A DNA stretch of 64,000 bases from Paenibacillus sabinae T27 (GCF_000612505.1 NZ_CP004078.1:3883252-3947251), one strand, 5' to 3'. Shown: positions 35,689-46,790, numbered from the stretch's first letter. A program made the numbers and translations. The notes: a model not told the origin generated them from the letters alone.

Positions 35689-36696
35689 ATGAAAATTACT
35701 ATAAAAGACGTTGCCAGAATGGCCAATGTCTCCATCTCTACCGTATCCCGGGTGATTAACAACAGCCCTACGGTTGGCAGCGACATTCGCCGGCGTGTGC
35801 TGGATGTGCTGGAGGTCACTCAATTTCGCCCAAACGCCATCGCCAGAACGCTGGTCAAGAATACTACTTCGTTAATAGGCGTACTGCTGCCGGAAATTAA
35901 AAATAATGTATTGGACGATATGGTTGAAGGGATTAATCAGGTCGCCCGGTTATATGGCTTTGACGTTATGATTGCGTTATCTGGAGGAAATGAGGAAAGC
36001 GAGCTTCACTACTACAATCTGTTCCGCGAAATGCAGGCCAGCGGAATCATAGTATCCGCGAGCGGTATCCGGGATTCTCTGTTCGATCTCACCCAGGCTT
36101 CGAATATCCCTTGCCTTCTGGTAGGCCGGGATTATCGCGAGAAGTCCATTCCTTCGGTCCATGTGGACAACGTGTCGGCCGCTTTTGAGGCGGTAACGTA
36201 TCTGATCCAGCAAGGCCATCGCGACATTGCTATGCTGCGAGGCTCAACAGGCGATATCTCAGCAGGCAACCACCGGTTCCAAGGCTATGAACAGGCACTA
36301 CACGCAGCTCATCTGCCCATTCGCCCCGAACGGGTACTCGAGAGCGCGCTATCGGTAGAAGAAGGAGCTGCCGCCATGCGTAAGCTTTATGATTCGGGGC
36401 CTTTGCCGACTGCCGTATTCTGCGCTACGGACCGGATCGCCATCGGCGCCATGAACTTTCTGGCGGAGACCGGGGTGAAGGTCCCGGAACAAGTCTCCTT
36501 CTTTGGCTTTGATGACATTGATATGACGGTCATTATCAGGCCCAAATTGTCAACGGTCCGGTATTCGGCATCCGAGCTTGGGATGGTTGCCGCGCGCAAT
36601 CTCATCAAGCTCATTAAAGGAGAGGAACTGTCCGCTTACCATTGGTCCGTCTCGCATCAGCTGCAGATTCGCGACAGCATCGCCAGATTGAATTAA
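35689..36696 (+). CDS. LacI-family transcriptional repressor of the glucosidase/symporter operon
   Basis: 335 residues from MKITIKDVARMANVS. Residues 1-50 hold the LacI helix-turn-helix and hinge helix (ISTVSRVINNSP); the rest is a periplasmic-binding-protein-like ligand domain (PF00532/PF13377 type) ending at KLSTVRYSASELG. The start was chosen by family alignment; AGGAA lies 15 nt before, which is far, and an in-frame ATG at 35665 lacks any ribosome site. It is divergent from the symporter and surrounded by three operator-like palindromes. It likely releases DNA when an alpha-glucoside is bound. Confidence 0.92.
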   Translation: MKITIKDVARMANVSISTVSRVINNSPTVGSDIRRRVLDVLEVTQFRPNAIARTLVKNTTSLIGVLLPEIKNNVLDDMVEGINQVARLYGFDVMIALSGGNEESELHYYNLFREMQASGIIVSASGIRDSLFDLTQASNIPCLLVGRDYREKSIPSVHVDNVSAAFEAVTYLIQQGHRDIAMLRGSTGDISAGNHRFQGYEQALHAAHLPIRPERVLESALSVEEGAAAMRKLYDSGPLPTAVFCATDRIAIGAMNFLAETGVKVPEQVSFFGFDDIDMTVIIRPKLSTVRYSASELGMVAARNLIKLIKGEELSAYHWSVSHQLQIRDSIARLN

Positions 36697-36703
36697 ATAA
36701 CAA

Positions 36704-36731
36704 GAAAAAAGAGCCTGTCCAAACAGGCTCT
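36704..36731 (-). terminator. Terminator of cymR, shared with convergent lacI gene
   Basis: AGAGCCTGT/ACAGGCTCT stem (36710-36731) with a CCAA loop. On the minus strand six T follow; on the plus strand the tail is poor, so it mainly serves cymR. Confidence 0.8.
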
Positions 36732-36785
36732 AAAGGGAAATTCCTCAGCATCGAGGAGTATATGTTTATTTTTAGAAATTCACAC

Positions 36786-37205
36786 TCAGATATAAAACAT
36801 GTAGTTGTCGATATGGGTCTCTTCCTTGAAGGAGATCAGATCCGCCAGCGTTGTGGAGTCCAGCACATCGGCAATGCTGTCGCGGATGCGCAGCCACAGG
36901 TCGCGCTTGGCCGGGTCGTCCTCTTCCGTAAAGTCCACGGGAGAAATCGGGCCTTCCAGCACGCGGATAATATCCCCGGCCGTAATATTTGCTGCTTCAC
37001 GGGACAAAATATAGCCGCCATAAGCGCCGCGAATACTCTTGACGAGGCCCGCGTTGCGCAGGGGGGCAATCAGCTGCTCCAGATAATGCTCGGATAATCC
37101 GTTTTTCTCGGCAATGCTTTTTAAAGATGTTGGACCTTCGCCAAACCTGACGGCGAGCTCCATCATGATCGTTAATCCGTATCGGCCTTTTGTCGATATT
37201 TTCAA
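36786..37205 (-). CDS. cymR: CymR, Rrf2-family repressor of cysteine metabolism
   Basis: 139 residues with the Rrf2 winged helix (MKISTKGRYGLTIMMELA..SEHYLEQLIAPLRNAGLV, wing SIRGAYGGY). The three clustered cysteines of Fe-S Rrf2 proteins such as IscR are absent, as in CymR, which instead works with CysK. The C-terminus ends YMFYI, like CymR relatives. In B. subtilis cymR neighbours yrvO-trmU; here it is divergent from mnmA. It begins with TTG (GAGGTG 5 nt upstream). Probable role: repression of cysteine uptake and synthesis genes when cysteine is plentiful. Confidence 0.9.
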   Translation of the reverse strand: MKISTKGRYGLTIMMELAVRFGEGPTSLKSIAEKNGLSEHYLEQLIAPLRNAGLVKSIRGAYGGYILSREAANITAGDIIRVLEGPISPVDFTEEDDPAKRDLWLRIRDSIADVLDSTTLADLISFKEETHIDNYMFYI

Positions 37206-38606
<1,401 letters not shown>

Positions 38607-38663
38607 CCCATCGGCCTAAAGCCTGGGGAGCCTTGCGGCTGTAGCGAATTTTCAAAGCAAAAG

Positions 38664-38712
38664 AGCCTTTGCCGGAACGCACCCAAGCGGTGCTCCGGCA
38701 AAGGCTTTTTTT
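38664..38712 (+). terminator. Terminator of mnmA (also facing rarA)
   Basis: AGCCTTTGCCGG pairs exactly with CCGGCAAAGGCT (38664-38706 including loop), followed by seven T. On the minus strand the stem is followed by CTTTTGC, so it may also serve rarA. Confidence 0.88.
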
Positions 38713-38739
38713 CTGCGCCGTATACGGCTGCGGCCTGGC

Positions 38740-40044
38740 CTACTGTTCCCTTCGCAGCGCCTGGTTATGCCGAATCTTCACTTCGCTCCCCTGCTCGGTC
38801 GCCTGGTAAAAGACCCGGCGAGAAATCGCCTTTGGCAAATACTCCTGCTTCACGTAGTGGCCCGGGAAATCATGCGGATATTTGTATCCGCCATGCCCCA
38901 GCTGCGCTGAGCCCTTATAATGCGTGTCCCGCAGATGCAGCGGCACTTCGGCCGATTTCAACTCGTCGATCGCCGACATCGCTCTGGAAATCGCCATGTA
39001 CACCGCGTTCGATTTCGGACTCTCGACCGCGAACAGAATCGCCTGAGCGATGTTCAGCTTCGCTTCCGGCCAGCCGTTGTTGCGGTACGCCTCCAGCGCG
39101 CTGACCGCCTGCACCATCGCCTGCGGGTTCGCAAGCCCGATATCCTCGCTTGCGGCCGCGATCAGGCGGCGGATGAACACGATCGGGTCCATGCCGAGTT
39201 TCTCCACGGCGTAGAGGAACCAGAACAGAGCGGCGTCGCTGGAGCCGCGGATGCTCTTGTGAAAGGCGGACACCACGTCGTACTGCGTCGACTCGTCCGC
39301 TTTGACGGTTGGCCGGCGGATGGAATCCTCCGCCACCTCAAGCGTCACATGCACGGTTCCACCGCTATCCGGCGGCGTTGTCAGCGCGGCCAGCTCCAGC
39401 GCGTTCAGCGCCCTGCGTATATCGCCGTTCGCCATCGTCGCGATGTGATCCAGCGCGGCCTCGTCGGCCTTCAGATCCATAAAGCCGAGCCCTTTGTCCC
39501 GGTCCTCCAGCGCCCGGTGCATCGCGGTCAGGCTGTGCTGCTTGTTCAGCGGCTCCAGCTGAAACAGTGTGGACCGGCTCATGAGGGCCCCGTTCACATA
39601 ATGGAACGGATTCTCCGTCGTCGCTCCGATGAAAATAATCGTCCCCTTCTCAACTGCGGGAAGCAGCGCATCCTGACGGGAGCTGTTAAAGCGGTGCACC
39701 TCGTCCAGAAACAGGATCGTCTTCGTGCCGTACAGCGCTTTGGCGTTCTGCGCCCGCTCGATGACTTCCCGTACATCCTTGACCGTCGCCTCCACGGCGT
39801 TCAGCCGAACAAACTCTCCCTTCGTTTGATGGGAGATAATGTGGGCGAGCGTCGTTTTGCCGCAACCCGGAGGCCCGTACAGCAGAATGGACGAGACCTG
39901 ATCGGCTTCAATCGCCCGGCGCAGCAGCTTGCCCTTGCCCACAATATGCTCCTGGCCTATATATTCATCGAGAGTCTCCGGGCGCATGCGGTCCGCCAGC
40001 AGACGGCCGTCGCCGGCCATATTCCCGAAAGAGAATAAATCCAT
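38740..40044 (-). CDS. rarA: RarA/MgsA replication-associated recombination ATPase
   Basis: 434 residues. AAA+ core with Walker A GPPGCGKTT (57-65), Walker B ILFLDEVHRF and sensor 1 GATTENPF, then the clamp-loader-like C-terminal oligomerisation region (IRGSSDAALFWFLYAVEKLG; RRLIAAASEDIGLANP). The tetrameric protein acts at stalled forks. The start was set at MDLFSFGNMAG because AAGGAGT lies 6 nt upstream; the 45 extra in-frame residues are not conserved-looking. It matches YrvN beside cymR-trmU in B. subtilis. Confidence 0.95.
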   Translation of the reverse strand: MDLFSFGNMAGDGRLLADRMRPETLDEYIGQEHIVGKGKLLRRAIEADQVSSILLYGPPGCGKTTLAHIISHQTKGEFVRLNAVEATVKDVREVIERAQNAKALYGTKTILFLDEVHRFNSSRQDALLPAVEKGTIIFIGATTENPFHYVNGALMSRSTLFQLEPLNKQHSLTAMHRALEDRDKGLGFMDLKADEAALDHIATMANGDIRRALNALELAALTTPPDSGGTVHVTLEVAEDSIRRPTVKADESTQYDVVSAFHKSIRGSSDAALFWFLYAVEKLGMDPIVFIRRLIAAASEDIGLANPQAMVQAVSALEAYRNNGWPEAKLNIAQAILFAVESPKSNAVYMAISRAMSAIDELKSAEVPLHLRDTHYKGSAQLGHGGYKYPHDFPGHYVKQEYLPKAISRRVFYQATEQGSEVKIRHNQALRREQ

Positions 40045-40072
40045 ATCTACACTCCTTGCTGTAAGCTGTATG

Positions 40073-40081
40073 ATTCTATCA
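40073..40081 (-). promoter_or_regulatory. Candidate extended -10 promoter of rarA
   Basis: Minus strand TGATAGAAT (TAGAAT at 40073-40078) about 30 bp before the ATG; no clear -35. The remaining ~230 bp up to the helD terminator show only AT-rich sequence and an imperfect inverted repeat near 40210-40250. Confidence 0.35.
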
Positions 40082-40307
40082 TACCATTTCACGGGAGATC
40101 GAGCACAGCCGGTGGTAATTCCAGATTCACGGAAGGCCCATTTCTTTCGCAACGCAGGCCCGCTACACAGATAAACCACCGCCCGCTTATTAGTGAACGA
40201 CGGTCTTTCGGTTACTCGAATATACCAATTTGCTTGTTATACGAGTTTTAAGTTCGTTGCTTCGCGACAGAGAGTTTTACGGTTGTCAGGCTGTCCTTCC
40301 CCTCCCC

Positions 40308-40342
40308 CAAAAAAAGCCCGTCCGGAGTTTTCCGGTACGGGC
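40308..40342 (-). terminator. Terminator of helD
   Basis: GCCCGTCCGG (40316-40325) pairs with CCGGTACGGGC (40332-40342) with one bulge; on the minus strand a run of seven T follows. Confidence 0.85.
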
Positions 40343-40388
40343 CTCATCCTTTTTTTTCGCTCAAGCCAGCTTGTTCTCTGTTTCGCTC

Positions 40389-42578
40389 CTATTCCGCCTT
40401 CGCCGCAGAGTGAACCGCCGGCCATCCCTTTGCCGTCTCTCCGCCTTTCGCCGCCTCGCGCAGATAGTCCGGCAATCTGCCGTTATGCAGCAGCCACAGC
40501 TCATGCAGGGCCCGGGTGCAGCCGACATACAGCAGCTTTGCGTCCCATGCCGTTTCGCCGTAAGCATCGAGGTCGGCATCGGCTACGATGGCGGCATCGA
40601 ACTCCAGCCCCTTGGACAAGTAGAGCGGAAGCACCGAAAGCCCTCCCTGGTATTCCGTAATTCCGCCGTCGATCAGATGGATATCGTCAAAATGCGCCGA
40701 CAGCCCTTCGTAGAGCCGCTCCGCATCCACCAGCGTCCGGGTCAGGACAGCCACGGTTCGGTAGTCTCTTCCGGACAGATCCGCAAGCGCGGACCGGATA
40801 TCGGCTTCCCGGCTCTCTCCATACTCAATCAGCCGGACGGGACTGCCGCTGCGGAACACCGGAACGGCCAGCAGGTCGCTATGTACGCCTGCGGACAAAA
40901 TCCCGTTGGCAAAATCAATGATTTCCATCGTGGACCGGTAACTGCGCGTCAACGCATGGTAGGACGTGTGCTCCGGCGCGAACAGCGACTGCATTTCGCT
41001 CCAGTCATGTACCCCTTTATAGGCATGGATGCCCTGCGACAAGTCGCCCAGTATCGTAAAAGAGTGTCCGCGTACATACAGATCAAGCACCGCAATCTGG
41101 AACGGCGAGAAATCCTGCGCTTCATCGATGACGATATGGTCGAATTTCTGCGCGCCTTCTTCCCCGTTCAGCAGGTAATGAATATAGAGCAGCGGCGGCA
41201 AATCCTCTTCAAGCACGGCGCCCTTTTTAAGCTGGCTTCGCGTCTCTTTCAGCACAGCCGCCGGGATTGCTTCAGGCGCTTCGGCCGGCCAATCCGCAGG
41301 CGTCTTTACAGCCCGGAAAATCTGCTTGTAAATCGTCAGCGGATCGTATTTGGGCCATTTCGCGCCATAAGCCTTCTCGCGCTGCACCCCTTTCTTCTTG
41401 CGGTCTTTCAGCGCCGCGGCAGAAGGGCTTTTCTTCAGCTCCATTTCGATCCAGCGGTGAATCCGGGCCATAACCCGTTCCTTCCGCTTGGCGGGCGGAT
41501 AAGGGGCATATTCTTCATTATGCCACCGGAGAATCGTTCGGCGGGGCAGAACCGCACCCTCCCACGGAATAAAATCCCCTTCGGGGACAGAGCTGGATTC
41601 CAGCCTCCGCACCGCCTCTTCGATGATTCCCATCAGAACCGTCGATCCCTTGAAGCGTCCGGGTGTTTGTTCCGTAATTTCCGGCATCCCGCCCGGCGCC
41701 TCGAACCAGCGGCTCAGCGTCTCCATGGCGTCACCCTGCGTAAGCTCCAGTCCAAGCATTTCCGCCGCCCAATCGGCAAACGTGCTCTGCTGAATGTTGC
41801 CGACGCCAAGCTCAGGCAGAACATCCGAAATGTAGTCCAGAAACATCCGGTTCGGGGCAAAAATAATCATCCGCTCCGCCGCCACCTGCTCCTTGTACTG
41901 ATACAGCAAAAAAGCGAGCCGATGCAGCGCCACTGTCGTCTTTCCGCTGCCGGCGACGCCCTGAATAATGAGCGCCGTGTTTTTGGCCGCCCGGATAATC
42001 CGGTCCTGCTCCTCCTGGATGGTCGATACGATATCCCGCAGCCGGTTATCCTTGTTCTCTCCCAGACGGTAGACGAGAAATTCATCCGACACCGCCGGGC
42101 CGTCGCTCTCGCGGTCGAAGGTGTCAGCGACCCGTTCCAAAATCCGTTTGCGGATCACCACGTTGCGCTTGAGATACACCAGCCCTTCGACAATCCCCTC
42201 CGGCGACTCGTAGGAAGCTGGCTCCTTGCCTCCGGTAAACGAATAGAACAGGCTCGCCACCGGCGCGCGCCAATCGATGACCAGCGGGCGGTCGCTAACC
42301 TGTTCATGGTCCACGCCGATTTTGCCGATATAGAGCGCCTTGCGTTCCCCGCCGCCATTTTCCTCAAAGTCCAGCCTGCCGAAGTAAGGCTCTTGCTTGA
42401 GCTTGGCCAGATTGCCGCGTCTCTGCTCCCTTGATGCCTCCAAAATCTGTTCCGTGTAATCATTCCCTGTGTACACCGGTGTACTCTTTAGCGTTGCCAG
42501 CTGCCGGTCAATTTCCGCAAGAGCTGTGTTCAGCCTTTCCTGCTCCTCTTGATAGGCACTTTGAAAGTTGTCCTCCAA
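40389..42578 (-). CDS. helD: HelD-type RNA polymerase recycling ATPase (UvrD-like helicase)
   Basis: 729 residues. An N-terminal coiled-coil arm (about 1-60, EEQERLNTALAEIDRQLATL) of the kind that enters the polymerase secondary channel, a superfamily 1 helicase core with Walker A GVAGSGKTT (207-215), Walker B VIDEAQDFSP and motif IV-VI elements (LTRSYRSTMEI, GLEFDAAIV). HelD removes stalled RNA polymerase from DNA. Length is near B. subtilis HelD (774). It starts at TTG with AGGAGGT 8 nt upstream. The leader contains a perfect palindrome. UvrD-like DNA helicases are the alternative, but the N-terminal arm and WRAPVASLFY region favour HelD. Confidence 0.9.
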   Translation of the reverse strand: MEDNFQSAYQEEQERLNTALAEIDRQLATLKSTPVYTGNDYTEQILEASREQRRGNLAKLKQEPYFGRLDFEENGGGERKALYIGKIGVDHEQVSDRPLVIDWRAPVASLFYSFTGGKEPASYESPEGIVEGLVYLKRNVVIRKRILERVADTFDRESDGPAVSDEFLVYRLGENKDNRLRDIVSTIQEEQDRIIRAAKNTALIIQGVAGSGKTTVALHRLAFLLYQYKEQVAAERMIIFAPNRMFLDYISDVLPELGVGNIQQSTFADWAAEMLGLELTQGDAMETLSRWFEAPGGMPEITEQTPGRFKGSTVLMGIIEEAVRRLESSSVPEGDFIPWEGAVLPRRTILRWHNEEYAPYPPAKRKERVMARIHRWIEMELKKSPSAAALKDRKKKGVQREKAYGAKWPKYDPLTIYKQIFRAVKTPADWPAEAPEAIPAAVLKETRSQLKKGAVLEEDLPPLLYIHYLLNGEEGAQKFDHIVIDEAQDFSPFQIAVLDLYVRGHSFTILGDLSQGIHAYKGVHDWSEMQSLFAPEHTSYHALTRSYRSTMEIIDFANGILSAGVHSDLLAVPVFRSGSPVRLIEYGESREADIRSALADLSGRDYRTVAVLTRTLVDAERLYEGLSAHFDDIHLIDGGITEYQGGLSVLPLYLSKGLEFDAAIVADADLDAYGETAWDAKLLYVGCTRALHELWLLHNGRLPDYLREAAKGGETAKGWPAVHSAAKAE

Positions 42579-42603
42579 TTTCAGTTACCTCCTAAAAGTA
42601 ATA

Positions 42604-42663
42604 GGGGGAAAGCCTCCCCCGTCCATGTAAGGCGGAACCGGTTAAAAGGAGCGTACGCTCCTT
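42604..42663 (-). promoter_or_regulatory. Structured 5' leader of helD
   Basis: AAGGAGCGTACGCTCCTT (42646-42663) is a perfect 18-bp palindrome followed on the minus strand by TTTTAACC, and a second GGGGGA/TCCCCC-type hairpin (42604-42620) follows it before the ribosome site. An extended -10 (TGCTACAAT) lies just upstream at ~42692-42700. The first hairpin could be a weak attenuator. Confidence 0.45.
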
Positions 42664-42762
42664 ACCCATGCTCGCACAAAAAGGATATTCATTGTAGCAC
42701 AGGTAAAAAGGAATTACCATATACCGGAATGCGAAATTTGCATTAAACATCATCAGATGCAT

Positions 42763-44061
42763 TTACAGGAAGGCATGGAGGATGAAATTCGCCGTGAACA
42801 GACCGGCAATGACGTACAGCGCAGGAGGAACCTCGCTGCTTCTGCCCAGCGCTAGCTTCAGGGCCGGATAGGTGATGAAGCCGAAGGCCATGCCGTCGAC
42901 AATGCTGTAGGTGAACGGAATCATAACCATGATCAAAAAGGCGGGAAAGCCCTCGCTGGGATCGCTGAAATCGATCCGGCTCACGCTCTGCACCATCAGT
43001 CCGCCGATCACGATCAGAATCGGCGCAATCGCGCTGTCCGGGATATAGGCCAGCGCCGGAACGAACAGGAATGTGGCGCCGAACAGCAGCCCGGCGACAA
43101 GTGAGGTCAGGCCGGAGCGTCCGCCGGCGGCAATGCCGGCGGACGACTCGGCGGCGGCCACGACCGGGCTGCTCCCCAGCAGCCCAGCGGCGATATTGGC
43201 CAGCGAGAGCGCCCGCAGGCTGCTCTTGAAGCGTTCGGGATGCCCGGCCATCAAGGTCTGCGCAGAGATGAGGCCGATGTTCTCAAATACGACGATCAGC
43301 AGCAGCAGAAAGACGGCGATCCAGAACACAAGGCTGAGCGCACGTGTCCAGTCCATGCCGAGAAACACGTTCCCGTAGCCGGCGAAGAGCGGCCCTGTCT
43401 CCGTCTTGTCCGGTCCGTGTTCTGCGCCGAGAAGGTAAGCCAGGCCGGTCCCGGCAAGCATGCTGATGAGAAGCCCGCCCCTCGTGCCCCGCAGGAACAG
43501 CACAAGCGCCAGCAGCAGCGTGGCGCAGGAGGTGATGACAGCGGGATCGCTGAAATGTCCGATGGCGACAAAGGTCGTCCGGTGGAATATGACGATCTCG
43601 CTTTTTTGCAGGCCGATGAAGGTCAGGAACAGCCCGATGCCGACGCTAATCGCATGCTGCAGATTGGATGGAATCGCGTCACTGAGAACCCGGTAGAGCG
43701 ATGTGTATGCTACCACGGCGAACAACAGACCGGTAACGACGACAACTGCCAGCGCCTCTCTCCAGTCCAGCTTCATGGAATGAACCAGCGTATAGGTGTA
43801 AAAAGCGTTGATGCCCATGCCGGGCACCACGATAACGGGCGTCTTTCCGCCGAAGGCCATCAGCAGGCAGCCGGTAACGGCCGTCAGCAGCGTGGCTGCC
43901 ATCGCCGCCCGGAGCGGCATGCCCGCGTCGTGCAGAATGGCGGCGTTGACCATGACGATATAGACCGAGGCAAAATAGGAGACAATGCCGGCGGCCCACT
44001 CCCGCTTCAGATGATGCTCCGGTTCCATCCCAAGGCTGCGGCGCCAAAAGTTGTTGTTCAT
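42763..44061 (-). CDS. NCS2/AzgA-family purine permease
   Basis: 432 residues with about 12-14 membrane helices. The N-terminal EWAAGIVSYFASVYIVMVNAAIL and the segment VVPGMGINAFYTYTLV place it in the AzgA/PbuG branch of nucleobase permeases (guanine, hypoxanthine or adenine with protons). The second signature [33 protein letters not shown] region (about 290-320) is intact. Ribosome site GGAGGT is 8 nt before the ATG. No purine riboswitch was found in the 120-bp upstream gap, unlike many pbuG-type genes. Confidence 0.92.
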   Translation of the reverse strand: MNNNFWRRSLGMEPEHHLKREWAAGIVSYFASVYIVMVNAAILHDAGMPLRAAMAATLLTAVTGCLLMAFGGKTPVIVVPGMGINAFYTYTLVHSMKLDWREALAVVVVTGLLFAVVAYTSLYRVLSDAIPSNLQHAISVGIGLFLTFIGLQKSEIVIFHRTTFVAIGHFSDPAVITSCATLLLALVLFLRGTRGGLLISMLAGTGLAYLLGAEHGPDKTETGPLFAGYGNVFLGMDWTRALSLVFWIAVFLLLLIVVFENIGLISAQTLMAGHPERFKSSLRALSLANIAAGLLGSSPVVAAAESSAGIAAGGRSGLTSLVAGLLFGATFLFVPALAYIPDSAIAPILIVIGGLMVQSVSRIDFSDPSEGFPAFLIMVMIPFTYSIVDGMAFGFITYPALKLALGRSSEVPPALYVIAGLFTANFILHAFL

Positions 44062-44125
44062 GCAGGTTTACCTCCGGTATTGCTATTATTCCAAAAATCA
44101 CGTGAAACCTGTATATGATCATTAA

Positions 44126-44159
44126 AAGAGCGAGCCGCCCGCTTTCGGCGCTCGCTCTT
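44126..44159. terminator. Terminator after tcdA
   Basis: AAGAGCGAGC pairs exactly with GCTCGCTCTT (44126-44135, 44150-44159). The minus-strand tail is TTAATG with some T, so it should end the hisS-aspS-tcdA transcript. Confidence 0.65.
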
Positions 44160-44181
44160 GTCGCAAGTTATAGTTGCCCTT

Positions 44182-44937
44182 TTAAAGCTTGACCCCGGCG
44201 TTTTCCAACAGCTCTCTCACGGCGACGCTGACCATAATCAGCCCCGCCACTGGAGGCACGAACGCATTGCTCGCCGGGGGCTGCTTCGCCTTCCGGATCT
44301 CAGGCGCGTTCTCCGGCACGATTTTATCCGTCACATCCTGCCGGGGCTTCATCGGCTCCTCGGTCGAGAATACGACCTTAACGCCTTTCTTGATGCCTTC
44401 CTTACGGAGTCTCTGGCGGATAACCCGGGCGATCGGGTCCATCGTCGTCTTGGAAATGTCGGCGACCTGAAACTTCGTCGGGTCCATCTTGTTCGCCGCC
44501 CCCATGCTTGAGATCATCGGGATTTTACGGGCGAGACATTCCTTGATCAGATGGATTTTGTAATGAATCGTATCCGAAGCATCGAGCACGTAGTCGAGCT
44601 TGTATTTGAACAGCTCTTCATACGTTTCTTCGGTATAGAACATATTCAGCGCAATCGCTTCGCACTCCGGGTTGATCAGCTTCACCCGCTCTACCATCAA
44701 ATCCGCTTTTTTCTGGCCGACTGTCGTGGTAAGCGCATGAATCTGGCGGTTGATGTTGGTGATATCGACAGCGTCCTTGTCGATCAGGATAATGCGGCCG
44801 ACGCCCGTGCGGGCGAGGGCCTCCACCGCGATGGAGCCGACGCCGCCGATGCCGAGCACCGCTACCGTGCTGTTTTTCATAACTTCCAGACCCTCGGGTC
44901 CGATAGCAAGTTCGGTACGCGAGAACTGATGCAGCAT
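44182..44937 (-). CDS. tcdA: TcdA/CsdL, tRNA threonylcarbamoyladenosine dehydratase
   Basis: 251-residue E1-like ThiF-family ATPase: nucleotide-binding GIGGVGS (29-35), DKDAVDITNINRQ and the Asp in DASDTIHYK. It makes cyclic t6A37 in tRNAs by ATP-dependent dehydration. Its position after aspS matches yrvM in B. subtilis. AGGAGG lies 8 nt before ATG, and the gap from aspS is only 12 bp, so it belongs to the hisS-aspS operon. Confidence 0.94.
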   Translation of the reverse strand: MLHQFSRTELAIGPEGLEVMKNSTVAVLGIGGVGSIAVEALARTGVGRIILIDKDAVDITNINRQIHALTTTVGQKKADLMVERVKLINPECEAIALNMFYTEETYEELFKYKLDYVLDASDTIHYKIHLIKECLARKIPMISSMGAANKMDPTKFQVADISKTTMDPIARVIRQRLRKEGIKKGVKVVFSTEEPMKPRQDVTDKIVPENAPEIRKAKQPPASNAFVPPVAGLIMVSVAVRELLENAGVKL

Positions 44938-44949
44938 GATGTCAGCCTC

Positions 44950-46725
44950 CTATTTCTTGGCTTTTTCCTTAATGGCCACTCTGATATGCAGTTCGTCCAG
45001 CTGCGCGTCTTTAACCGGAGACGGAGCATCCATGAGCAGATCGGTCGCGCTGGCCGTTTTCGGGAAGGCGATCGTTTCGCGCAGGTTGGTGCGTCCGGCC
45101 AGCAGCATCACGAGACGGTCGAAACCGAAAGCGATGCCGCCGTGAGGAGGCGTGCCGTATTCGAATGCGTCAAGCAGATAACCGAACTTGTCTTGTACCT
45201 CTTCTTTGGACAGGGAGAGTGCGTCGAACATTTTCTCCTGCACATCGCGCTTGTAAATCCGCATCGAGCCGCCGCCGACTTCGTAGCCGTTCAGCACGAT
45301 ATCATAAGCCTGCGCGCGGATTGCGCCGGGATCGGTGTCGAACAGGGCCACATCTTCTTCACGCGGACGGGTGAACGGATGATGCTCCGCCACATAACGC
45401 TTCTGTTCCTCGTCATACCCGAGCAGCGGGAAGTCGGTTACCCAGGCGAATTTGTATACACTGTCGTCGATCAGGCCGAGCTGACGGCCGATTCGAAGAC
45501 GGAGCGCGCCGAGAACGTCGGCGACAACCTTTTTGTTATCCGCAGAGAAGAGCAGCAGGTCGCCTTCCTCGGCACCCGTGCGTTCTTTAACGGCGGCAAT
45601 CTCTTCCTCGGAGAAGAATTTTACGATCGGGCCGCGGAATTCGCCTTCCTTGACTTGAATCCAGGCGAGGCCTTTCGCGCCGTAACGGGCCGCATAAGGG
45701 CCGAGATCGTCGATTTCCTTACGGGTCCAAGTGCCGCAGCCCTTGGCGTTCAAACATTTCACTTCTCCGCCCTTTTCGATAACGGAGGCAAATACCTTCA
45801 CGCCGCTGCCTGCGACGATATCATTCATTTCAATCAGTTCCAGACCGAAACGCAGGTCCGGCTTATCCGAGCCGTATTTGCCCATCGCCTCGGCATGGGT
45901 CAGCCGCTGGAACGGCAGAGCGAGCTCAACGCCGATCGTCTCTTTGAACAGGCGCTGCATCAGGCGCTCCATCATGCCCAGCAGTTCGTCCTGGGACAGG
46001 AAGGACGTCTCGATGTCCACCTGCGTAAACTCCGGCTGTCGGTCGGCGCGCAGGTCCTCGTCACGGAAACAGCGGGCGATTTGGTAGTAGCGCTCAACTC
46101 CGCCCACCATCAGCAGCTGTTTGTAAATCTGCGGCGATTGCGGCAGCGCGAAAAATTCACCTTCATGCACACGGCTCGGCACGAGATAGTCGCGGGCGCC
46201 TTCCGGCGAGCTCTTGGTCAGAATCGGCGTTTCCACGTCGATGAAGCCTTCCTCGTCAAGGAAATCCCGGAAAATCTTCGCCGATTTCGAACGGAGCAGC
46301 AGCGTCTTCTGCATCTCCGGACGGCGCAGATCAAGGTAGCGGTATTTAAGGCGCAGCGATTCGTCCACTTCCACGCCGTCTTCAATGAAGAACGGAGGCG
46401 TCTTGGCGGCATTAAGCACCTCAATGTCAGTCACGCGCACTTCGATTTCCCCTGTTGGCAGGTTGGAGTTAACGGTCTCCGGATCGCGCTTCACGACCTG
46501 GCCTTTAACCGCAATCACATACTCGCTGCGGGTCTTGTCGGCAATTTGCAGCGCTTCTCCCGAGTAATCCGGATTGAAGACGATCTGTACGATTCCGCTT
46601 CGGTCGCGAAGATCGATGAACAGCACGCCTCCAAGGTCGCGGCGGGTCTGCACCCAACCGTTCAAGATGACAGTCTGACCGATACTCTCCGTGGTCAGCT
46701 GTCCGCAGTTATGACTTCTTTGCAT
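44950..46725 (-). CDS. aspS: Aspartyl-tRNA synthetase
   Basis: 591-residue bacterial class II synthetase with N-terminal OB-fold ([23 protein letters not shown]), motif 2 ([23 protein letters not shown] region, 205-230), a GAD-type insertion and C-terminal motif 3 ([13 protein letters not shown]). Attaches aspartate to tRNA-Asp; some homologues also charge Asn, not decidable here. It lies 65 bp downstream of hisS and shares its T-box leader. Confidence 0.98.
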   Translation of the reverse strand: MQRSHNCGQLTTESIGQTVILNGWVQTRRDLGGVLFIDLRDRSGIVQIVFNPDYSGEALQIADKTRSEYVIAVKGQVVKRDPETVNSNLPTGEIEVRVTDIEVLNAAKTPPFFIEDGVEVDESLRLKYRYLDLRRPEMQKTLLLRSKSAKIFRDFLDEEGFIDVETPILTKSSPEGARDYLVPSRVHEGEFFALPQSPQIYKQLLMVGGVERYYQIARCFRDEDLRADRQPEFTQVDIETSFLSQDELLGMMERLMQRLFKETIGVELALPFQRLTHAEAMGKYGSDKPDLRFGLELIEMNDIVAGSGVKVFASVIEKGGEVKCLNAKGCGTWTRKEIDDLGPYAARYGAKGLAWIQVKEGEFRGPIVKFFSEEEIAAVKERTGAEEGDLLLFSADNKKVVADVLGALRLRIGRQLGLIDDSVYKFAWVTDFPLLGYDEEQKRYVAEHHPFTRPREEDVALFDTDPGAIRAQAYDIVLNGYEVGGGSMRIYKRDVQEKMFDALSLSKEEVQDKFGYLLDAFEYGTPPHGGIAFGFDRLVMLLAGRTNLRETIAFPKTASATDLLMDAPSPVKDAQLDELHIRVAIKEKAKK

Positions 46726-46790
46726 GATATACCATACCCCTTTGTAATTAAAATCTAACCTTCATCGCCGTTTCAAGCCGACCCCTCAGG

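Noticed and set aside
40230..42434. Open frame of ~734 codons opposite helD
   Set aside because: Antisense shadow rich in Arg/His with no domain; helD has motifs, promoter and terminator.
44062..44181. Purine riboswitch expected upstream of the purine permease
   Set aside because: The 120-bp gap is mostly the tcdA terminator; no aptamer-like junction was found.
44551..46758. Open frame of ~735 codons opposite aspS
   Set aside because: Antisense shadow of aspS; no ribosome site or family features.
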